DNA from: Norana najaformis
Taxonomy: Eukaryota > Annelida > Clitellata > Crassiclitellata > Hormogastridae
Length of the DNA stretch: 64,000 nt
Direction of reading: 5' to 3'
NCBI GenBank assembly: GCA_964023275.1
Contig: OZ029929.1
Span: 4,857,381 to 4,921,380, forward strand
The notes under the pieces are model-generated. The model searched no databases. It was not told the origin of the DNA and saw nothing but the letters and a program-made list of their open reading frames with translations. The stretch's first letter is position 1, and every line of letters begins with the position of its first letter. Both the position numbers and the translations under genes were made by a program. Of this stretch, positions 56,571-64,000 are shown piece after piece.

Positions 56571-57600
56571 CGTAGTTTTGTCTCATCAGGTCGGAAGCGC
56601 CTCTAATTAGTTTCTTGTAAAGCGGCGCTATATAATTTAGCTATTCCAATTGCAGTTACAATTTCAGGCTGTCGCCTGACCAATGAAAACAATTTGCAGA
56701 ACTGCTTTCGCCGCGGTCCCGAATTCTGTTCACACCGCCACAGATCTTGAATGATTGCGAGCCTTTGTTTATGAACGTATACGAGATTTGTTGAGCACGC
56801 TCGTCAAAAACAAATGCGATATACGCCGATATCGAACAACGATGTGGCGCCAACGCGCGTGGCCATCTAGCGAATCACATTGAAAATCGAACATGTATTT
56901 ATGTATGTATCTGGCTATTTATATAGCGCCTGTTTGTAACCTACAAAGGCACTAAAACATGACTATCTAACAGTTCTGAAAAGGTGCTATTTAGTATGAG
57001 ATGAAAATGTTTCTCGAATGTGTGTGTTATGATGTATGTTTATTTGGATCTGAACATTTATACTGCGCCTTTAGGAGCCTCACAAAGGCGCTAAAACATG
57101 GCTCTTTAGTAATTTATAAATAATTGATATAAAATTAAATAAAGAATTGATATAAAAGGCTACATTGTAACTTAAGTCGGACGGGTTTCTTGCGCTATTT
57201 GTGGCGACAAAGTTCGGGATATGATAACATCATAACTGTTGTCATCATCGACATTACAGGCGCCAACCTCAACAACCAACATCATCGTCGTCATCATCGT
57301 TAATTTCTGGTGCCAGATTTTTGGTGATCTGCATTTCCATGGTTTGGGATTTTTCCCATTTTCCTTTTCACATTTTCCTTTTCCCTTTGCCTTTTCGGAT
57401 GAATATTGTCTGCCCTGAAGTCGCTGATATGTATACACGAGTTTCTCATTATTCTTCGCTCTCTTTTCTCACTTTTTGTCAGTGTCCATATGTCTCTGTC
57501 TGTCTGTGTGTCTGTCTGTCTGTCTGAATGTTTGTCTGGTAAACTTAGATTGCACCCATGTTCCTTGCTTTTACCCGAGTTCACTAGAAGGCGTTGCTGT
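56571..57600. other. Tail relics and unique sequence
   Basis: GGCGCTATATAATTTAGC lies at 56623. At 56928 lies TATTTATATAGCGCCTG with ACAAAGGCAC after it. At 57065-57091, GCGCCTTT and AAAGGCGC form a perfect 8-bp stem next to ACATTTATACT. No gene is recognised. TCTG repeat lies at 57495-57525. Confidence 0.5.
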
Positions 57601-57604
57601 AACT

Positions 57605-57697
57605 GAATGAGACAGACAGACACACAGACAGACAGAGAGACAGATAGATATATAGGCGATATATATAGGAGAGAAAGAAAGCGAGAGAAAGAAAGAA

Positions 57698-57730
<33 letters not shown>

Positions 57731-57738
57731 AAGAGAGT

Positions 57739-57801
<63 letters not shown>
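57605..57801. repeat. CAGA and (GA)n tract
   Basis: CAGACAGA at 57612-57645, then almost pure GA from 57665 to 57800. Confidence 0.93.
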
Positions 57802-57804
<3 letters not shown>

Positions 57805-59040
57805 CGTGGTGGATGTTTATCACAGCGCGTGGAATGCATGCGCGCATATGATACAGTTGATATCCAGTTATTTCCTTTATTGCGTTTCCATATCTCGACC
57901 GGGTTTTTGTGCCAGGTCACACGCACCCATAACCTGTTCCGGGTCATCTATTTATAGGCTCAGCTTTCCATGCTAAACAACCTCTGTTCCGCTAAGCTAA
58001 AGCGTGTCACGTGCTAGCGTTAAATAATTCTGTGTGTAGCAATTACGCAGACGACAAGTGTTCAAAATACAAAAGTTATGTATGCACGTATATTTAAGTC
58101 TAATGTTTTTTAACACGTGCCGGCGCACATAACAAAGTAAGTCATTGTGCGTTCGTGGCTCAGGTATTTTTCGATGTCTTTCTGGGTCAAATCAACAATT
58201 ATGATGTTTTTATTAGAGGGGAATTTATTGTTGACGAAGAGGAAGCCAAAGACAGCGACGCTTGTGCGGGGGAGAGGAAGACAACTAGAAAGCCTTATTG
58301 AGAAATTTAGAGGACAGCTGTGTATGAATTGTAGTTGAGTGGGAGATGTTGACAGGCAGACACACAGACTCACACAGACAGACACACAGACGGAAAGGAT
58401 GGAAGGAAGAAGAAGGAAGAACGAAGGGACGAAAAGAGAGAATGAATGAATGAAAACTTAACGAACGAACGAATGAATGAGTGAACAGACGAACGAATGA
58501 ATTGATGAATGGAGACAAGAGACACCGAGCGGTCATTTGAAACATATATTAACATATATATATAATATGTAATAGAGTGATAGGCACAGATACACACGCA
58601 GATACGCAGACAGACAGAGACATGGACCCAGAGCGGGTGAGCTTGGTATTTATCTGTCGTGGGTCACGTGCTAACCCGGTTCTTTCTTTGTGCCCCTCGT
58701 GTTGTCGTTCTTAAAACGGTGACCTTTTGACCCTGTCAGGTGAATACCCCGCGCAATACGCCGCGGTTTTTCTAAGAACCCCAATTCCTCTGCGGGGGAG
58801 GTTACACTGAGAACCCGAGCGGCCCCCTTGCGAGCCACTTGTAAACAACATCTCCCTTAAAGACGAAAACTAACGGCTTAATTCGACTAACGTGTCAGAA
58901 ATTTCTCTGCCTCTAGTCAACGCTCTGCATGTCCCACTCCATTATGCCAGTCTTGTTCTTGCAAGAGATATATATTTATATCCAATATGCATATATATGC
59001 CTTTCAAATATATGTATATATATAATGTGCATAAATTTAT
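57802..59040. other. No gene recognised
   Basis: GAAC/GAAT tetramers lie at 58440-58510 and CAGA at 58600-58620. TATA words lie at 58545-58570 and 58970-59025. No exon support. Confidence 0.4.
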
Positions 59041-59046
59041 AAGTAT

Positions 59047-59550
59047 AGTAGTAGTAGTAGTTCCGATGTTTGACGATATCTTGTGGCATCAAAAGCCGTT
59101 GACGTCGCCCTCCCCCTTTCTCCAGGCTTGAGACTGGCACCACCTGGGCACGGCAGTGACGGAGTTACATACATACATACATAGTAGTAGTAGTTCCGAT
59201 GTTTGACGATATCTTGTGGCATCAAAAGCCGTTGACGTCGCCCTCCCCCTTTCTCCAGGCTTGGGACTGGCACCACCTGGGCACGTCAGTGGCGGAGTTA
59301 CATACATACATACATAGTAGTAGTAGTTCCGATGTTTGACGATATCTTGTGGCATCAAAAGCCGTTGACGTCGCCCTCCCCCTTTCTCCAGGCTTGGGAC
59401 TGGCACCACCTGGGCACGTCAGTGGCGGAGTTACATACATACATACATAGTAGTAGTAGTTCCGATGTTTGACGATATCTTATGGCATCAAAAGCCGTTG
59501 ACGTCGCCCTCTCCCTTTCTCCAGGCTTGGGACTGGCACCATCAGTGGTG
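59047..59550 (+). repeat. 133-bp dispersed repeat, four tandem copies
   Basis: The start word TTCCGATGTTTGACGATATC occurs at 59061, 59194, 59327 and 59460, exactly 133 bases apart. Each unit is AGTAGTAGTAGT, the TTCCGATG word, TGGCATCAAAAGCCGTTGAC, GTCGCCCTCCCCCTTTC, GGCTTGGGACTGGCACCACC, GGAGTTACATACATACATAC. The fourth copy is cut short. Copies 2 and 3 are nearly identical. Solo fragments are at 785-980 and 54867-54910. Confidence 0.95.
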
Positions 59551-59611
59551 GATTTATATATATGTATATATTTACATATTTGTGTATATATATGTGTGTG
59601 TGTCTATATGT

Positions 59612-59822
59612 AGTGGGACGCGGTGGTGAAGTGGTTTGATCTGTGCTTCGTAACCGGAGGGTTGCGGGTTCGAATCTGTCTCAAGCCACTGCGTAGCGAC
59701 CTTGGACAAGATGCTCACTCACAATTGTCTGTGAGGAAGGCAACGGGAAACCACCTCACTCCTCTTATCCCCGGGTGGCGTAAAGCCAATGGACCTACCT
59801 TCGGACAGAGAAATCATCATCA
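59612..59822 (+). mobile_element. tRNA-derived SINE (family A) with ATC tail
   Basis: GACGCGGTGGTGAAGTGGTT (A box), TGTGCTTCGTAACCGGAGG, B box GCGGGTTCGAATCTG. The body is CGACCTTGGACAAGATGCTC, AAGGCAACGGGAAACCACCT, CCCCGGGTGGCGTAAAGCC. The tail is an ATC repeat (59815-59850). Both pol III boxes are intact. Confidence 0.82.
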
Positions 59823-59931
59823 TCATCATCGTCGTCATCATCATCATCATCAGTATGCATATAAGAACATACATGTAGTTTGTATGGATGTATGCGTTTT
59901 ATGTATGGTCGTATTTACGTATGTAAGTGTA

Positions 59932-60190
59932 GGTTTGCGATAGCCTAGTGGTTAGAGTGCGCAACTGTTAACTTAATCGAGAGGCTGAGGTTCAAATGCC
60001 AGCAGAACACAAAGATAGTTCGACATTTCTGCTTCATTTGCGCACCCTGACGACCTCGGCTGTTAAATGAGTACATTGACCATACACTGTCGATGAGACG
60101 ATCAGGCGGCGTTGGAGAGTACTGGCCAAGCGCCCTGATGTGCCGAGGCTAGGAAGAATGAAGTCGCTAACATTTCGTACCCATGGCTGC
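59932..60190 (+). mobile_element. Asn-tRNA-like SINE (family C)
   Basis: GCGATAGCCTAGTGGTTAGA (A box), CGCAACTGTTAACTTAATCG (CTGTTAA loop), B box GAGGTTCAAATGCC. The end GCCGAGGCTAGGAAGAATGA, AGTCGCTAACATTTCGTACC, CATGGCTGCC matches the minus-strand copy at 33790-34008. Confidence 0.75.
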
Positions 60191-60224
60191 CTCTCACGGT
60201 TACTTTAAGGGACTATTCTTCTTG

Positions 60225-60498
60225 TTATGTATGTATATGTGTGTATGTGAGTATGTACTTATATATGTATGCATGCGTGTATTTATGTATGTTGGTATGT
60301 ATGTATGTAAGTATGTGTGTATGTACGTATGCGTCTATGTATGTATATATGTATGTATGTATGTGAGTAATGTATGTATGTATGCATGCGTGTGTGCATG
60401 TTTGTATGTACTTATATATATATGTATACATGTGTGTATGTAGGTAGGTATGTAGGTATGTATTTATGTATGTATGTGTGTATGTACGTTGCGTGGTG

Positions 60499-60529
<31 letters not shown>

Positions 60530-60575
60530 GTATGTGTGTGAGTTATATATGTATGCATGCGTGTATGTATGTATG
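60225..60575. repeat. GTAT array
   Basis: GTAT tetranucleotides with GCAT/GTGT variants. Confidence 0.9.
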
Positions 60576-60855
60576 TGCGTACGGAGATTCACCGCGAGTG
60601 AAAGACAGAATGAAGACGTAGGAAGAGACATTCGTGGGGCAACAGCCCTTGGTCCTTGGGTTGAGTGAGTCATGTGAATAGCTCTGGTCCTGCACCATGG
60701 CCTTGTTTACTTCCAGCACTTGGCCATTTCCCTTCACGGGGCCTCGGCTGTGCATAATTTAGCATACTAAATTGTACTAAGGTCTATTACTTCTAATACG
60801 TTCTGTTGTACAGGTTGTAGCATACTGCATCAGGATACTCAGTACACAAGTACAC
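60576..60855. other. No gene recognised
   Basis: Short unique stretch without features. Confidence 0.4.
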
Positions 60856-61235
60856 CCATCCACTCGTTCGTTAGTTCATTCGTTCATTCACCTAGTCACT
60901 CTTTCGTTAGTTCATTCTTTCACTCATTCACCCAGTCACTCATGCGTTAGTTCATTCGTTCGTTCATTCATTCATTCACCCAGTCACTCGTTCGTTAGTT
61001 CATTCATTCATTCACCCAGTCACTCGTTCGTTAGTTCATTCATTCATTCACCCAGTCACTCGTTCGTTAGTTCATTCGTTCGTTCGTTCATTCATTCACC
61101 CAGTCACTCGTTCGTTAGTTCATTCGTTCGTTCGTTCATTTATTCATTCATTCACCTAGTCACTCATGCGTTAGTTCATTCGTTCGTTCATTCACTCATT
61201 CATTCACCCAGTCAATCATGCGTTAGTTTATTCAC
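60855..61235. repeat. TTCATTCACCCAGTCACTCG minisatellite
   Basis: About eight units of 40-60 bases share CACCCAGTCACTCGTTCGTT and AGTTCATTCGTTCG, with variable numbers of TTCA/TTCG tetramers that give length differences. Confidence 0.9.
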
Positions 61236-61267
61236 GACTCGTGCGTGGTGGAACACCAGACTAACAT

Positions 61268-61455
61268 GTTAACACAGTTGCCGATTGGTTTGAGCGCTGG
61301 CCTTGGAACACGGAGGCTGCGGGTTCTAAGAGGGTCCTTTGAGATGGTTACGTTGTGGGGACCTTGAGCAAATCTTTCACGTACAACTGCTCAGCGCCAT
61401 CGACTGATGCTTAGTCATTAGATAGCGGCGCTTATAAATGCAGAAATAAGAGTAA
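61268..61455 (+). mobile_element. Thr-tRNA-type SINE (family B), diverged head
   Basis: ACACAGTTGCCGATTGGTTT, GAGCGCTGGCCTTGGAACAC, a weakened B box GCGGGTTCTAAG, then GGGGACCTTGAGCAAATC, TCAGCGCCATCGACTGATGC, ATTAGATAGCGGCGCTTATA and AATGCAGAAATAA. The loop has changed from CTTGTAA to CCTTGGAA. Confidence 0.8.
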
Positions 61456-61635
61456 TTAAATGCAGCTCCAAAATGGCGGCCTCGATGCTCGCATCCTGGA
61501 GGTCAAGGTCACTAGTAGACCTGTATGCTGACGACCGAGCGTCCCAGATGAATTCGTGGCCACCTGAATGGCGCGTATATCTTGATCTTAGCTGAAAAAG
61601 ACCTCAACACTTCCAATGGCTCTGTCTTTCTGGTT

Positions 61636-61799
61636 CAGTGGCTGGCTTTAGCCATAGGCGCGGGGGATCGTTTCGCCAATCTTAGTTATATATGCCAGGG
61701 CCTGTGGGACCAGACCCGTGCGGGGTGGACTGCCAGACTGTGGCGCCGCTCCGGAAATGCCCATGTCTCCACCTCCAAGCAAATGTGGATCCACCAGTG
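61636..61799 (-). mobile_element. Second, diverged copy of the hAT-type MITE
   Basis: Read on the minus strand it has CACTGGTGGATCCACATTTG, GGGCATTTCCGGAGCGGCGC, CACAGTCTGGCAGTCCACC and CACGGGTCTGGTCCCACAGG. It follows 26724-26887 in order and ends at CAGTGG (61636). It has the same 164-bp length as the first copy. The target duplication is not clear. Confidence 0.65.
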
Positions 61800-62180
61800 C
61801 TTTGCTGGCTGGTTTTCTGATCGTTTCTCAGTCCGTCCGCGTGTCGGTATGTCTACTTCGCTTCTGTCTGGCTGGTTTTCGTCTGACTTACTAGCTGGCT
61901 GGCTGCTGTGGTCGCATTCCTTTGCTGCCCTTGAGCCTTTCAACTGGTGGGTCAGTCAGTCAGCGAGGGCGGAGAGGAAGGGGTGAAGAGAGGAAGATGG
62001 ATGGGGTGGGGGGATATGCGTCTGTCCTTTGTCGCTCCATCCAGAGGACGCTTCCCTTGATCGTCTGATATCAGCTGGCGACGCCCCATCCGCACTCATA
62101 GCTTTTCCAGCCCCTCATCTATTTCCCTCCACACCACGCTCCCCACCCCGCATCCATGCACGACGCCAAGGAATGAAAGA
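61800..62180. other. No gene recognised
   Basis: GGCTGG/GTCTG-rich unique sequence with no exon support. Confidence 0.4.
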
Positions 62181-62515
62181 ACGAATGACTGAATGAATTA
62201 AATAAGAGAATGAAGGAACAAACGAAGCAATGAATGAATGAATAAGTGAATGATTGAATGAACTAACGAACGAATGAATAAATGAACTAACGAACGAGTG
62301 AATGGGTGAGTGAGTGAATGAATGAACGAATGAACTAACGAATGGGTGAATGAGTGAATGAATGAACCGAATGAACTAACGACCAAGTGAATGGGTGTAT
62401 GAGTGAATAAATGAACGAATGAACTAACGAATGAGTGAGTGAATGAATGAACGAATGAACTAACGAACGAATGAATGCGTGAATGAGCGAGTGAATGTAT
62501 GAATTATTCAATCGA
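62180..62515. repeat. GAAT/GAAC tetranucleotide array
   Basis: GAATGAAC, GAACTAACGAACGAATGA and GTGAATGAG words in 45-60-base higher-order units. They are the reverse complement of motifs at 60855-61235. Confidence 0.85.
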
Positions 62516-62749
62516 ATTGGTGACCGAAATAACGATGGAATCGTATTTACGCATTTATCTAGCGCATTTTCCATACTTCTTAGAGTCCTTACGTTACAAC
62601 GTAAAGTAATCGATAGGCAGTTGATGGTACGAGGGAACGAATTGCTGAATGAATAGTCGTGTGAATGACTGAATGTAATGTAAGGTAATGTTATATCTTC
62701 AAGGTGGGCACCACCATCTATTCCCGACCCTCGCTGCGGTCGATGCCTG

Positions 62750-63010
62750 GGATGCGGGTGATAAGACTCTGGGGTGAGTGGGGCTGAGAAATTTCTCCCT
62801 CCGCACTGGCCCCATCCCAGCGTCCTTCCCCACCCCGTCCAGGTCACGTGCCTTATCATTGGAGTAGATGCATCGAAAGAGGAGCCCAGACTTAACGCCA
62901 CGTAGAGCTACAGTTCCCCCTACGTCACGTGACCACAAGCGAACGTCGTCTGCTTCGACGACGTGTGATGACGTATTTCCGCCGTTTAAGAGCAGCGTCG
63001 TCGGTTGATA
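62750..63010 (+). promoter_or_regulatory. CpG-rich candidate promoter
   Basis: This locally CpG-rich stretch contains the palindromic E-box GTCACGTGAC (62924-62933), a CRE-like TGACGTAT (62969-62976) and TTTAAGA at 62986. Orientation and target are unknown, as no gene starts visibly within the last 1 kb. Confidence 0.25.
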
Positions 63011-63834
63011 GCCTGCACTTTGGCCTGGACTAACTCGCGTCGCGGTATTGAGTGATTTTTTTGGCCTTTTGCATTCTGAATCCGTTCTTAAATATTTTGA
63101 TGAGAGAGGTATTGAACGAATGAACTTATAGATATAGGCCTAATCTTCTATCCAGTCATTCCATCCATTCATCCATCCATCCACAAAAGATATAATCCAA
63201 GGATGTATTCTGCGTATATATACTTATATCAAAGATATATAATATATTCTTGAAATGCATGTATCAATATATAAGCAGGTTGCATAAACGATCGAACGCT
63301 GTCTACAGTAGACTCGACTAGTGTAACTCACTTCTCAGAGTCGACGCTCCCATCATTATTAGGTCCAGAAGTTTTTTAAGAGGGATGATATTAAGTTAGC
63401 AATGCCGATCCTTATCCTGCTCGGAGTTTAGTAAGCAGATGACTCTTCATCGGCTTCAAATGCTCATAAGAAACGCGAGAAGATGGTCAACAGTTCTATT
63501 GACTAAAAAATCGTCATCACGACTTCCGGCAATTTTCTTCGGTTTCCACGAATTCTTTTCATTGCGAAATTTTCATTAACTTGGGTATACTTTCTGACAG
63601 ATCGGTTTCTTTAGTTTATCAACAATTCTTTCTCTAACCGGTTGGGGGTGGGGGGGAAGCTGCGTGAATTTCCAAACTGAGGGCATGTCCCGGATGTGGC
63701 CTTAGCTCCCGTGGCACTCACGGTGAGGTGTACAAATATTATTTTAGGGTTTTTAAAGATTTTTTTTGTATTTAGCTATATTTCGATGAGGCGACGTAAA
63801 CCGAATCCTTGCGATGCATACAACTATTACATTA

Positions 63835-64000
63835 CATTGTCAGTGCATACAACATTTACATTTTCAGTGCACACAACATTTACATTACGTTTTCAATGCA
63901 TACAACATTTACATTACATTTTCAATAGATACAACATTTACATTACATTTTCAGTGCATACAACATTTACATTACATTTTCAATAGATACAGCATTTACA
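63835..64000. repeat. About 30-bp minisatellite running off the window
   Basis: CATACAACATTTACATTACA with TTTTCAGTG or TTTTCAATAGA linkers, six copies to the last base. Confidence 0.9.

Noticed and set aside
56119..56586. 155-codon Lys/Arg-rich repetitive protein
   Set aside because: The 32-bp unit is not a multiple of three and all frames are open, so there is no sign of selection for one frame.

Overview
The window is nuclear DNA of an invertebrate animal. The evidence is a long spliced gene with GT..AG introns, a cytosolic-type tRNA gene, several tRNA-derived SINE families, LINE reverse transcriptase remnants and a very heavy load of microsatellites and minisatellites. Species cannot be determined from the sequence. 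The main gene looks like a SOL-1 (suppressor of lurcher) type protein. To my knowledge that family is known from protostomes and other invertebrates and not from vertebrates, so a marine invertebrate is likely.

Region 1 (about 2.2-29.3 kb, + strand) is the 3' part of one gene. I can support nine coding exons (2170-2378, 2767-2983, 5340-5653, 6923-7018, 25163-25355, 25765-25958, 27643-27814, 28197-28411, 29178-29335). Their splice phases agree at every junction: 2|1, 1|2, 2|1, 1|1, 1|2, 2|1, 1|2, 2|1, 1|stop. They encode about 589 residues: the second half of one CUB domain, three complete CUB domains, two linkers and a hydrophobic C-terminal segment. Each CUB domain is cut by a phase-2 intron just before its third cysteine and bounded by phase-1 introns, as expected of tandem domain duplication. 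The first half of the first CUB domain and the signal peptide lie upstream of the window or were not seen. The introns, especially the 18-kb intron 4, are filled with tandem repeats and old transposons.

Region 2 (29.4-64 kb) has no protein gene I can support. It contains a tRNA-Gln(TTG) gene at 35143-35214, and tRNA-derived SINEs of at least three families (Thr-like, Asn-like and one other tRNA-like). It also holds CR1/L2-like and other LINE fragments, a hAT-type MITE family whose better copy is in intron 6, a decayed copy of a multicopy invertebrate gene family split by nested insertions near 41.5-42.7 kb, and a 133-bp dispersed repeat in four tandem copies near 59 kb. Two CpG-rich stretches (47.8-48.5 and 62.8-63.0 kb) could be promoters.

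The transposons form a connected set. The Thr-tRNA SINE shares its 3' end, a GCGCC/GGCGC stem-loop plus an A/T tail, with the CR1/L2-like LINE at 22.5-23.3 kb. This suggests the SINE borrowed that LINE's machinery. Short relics with the same tail design recur across the window.
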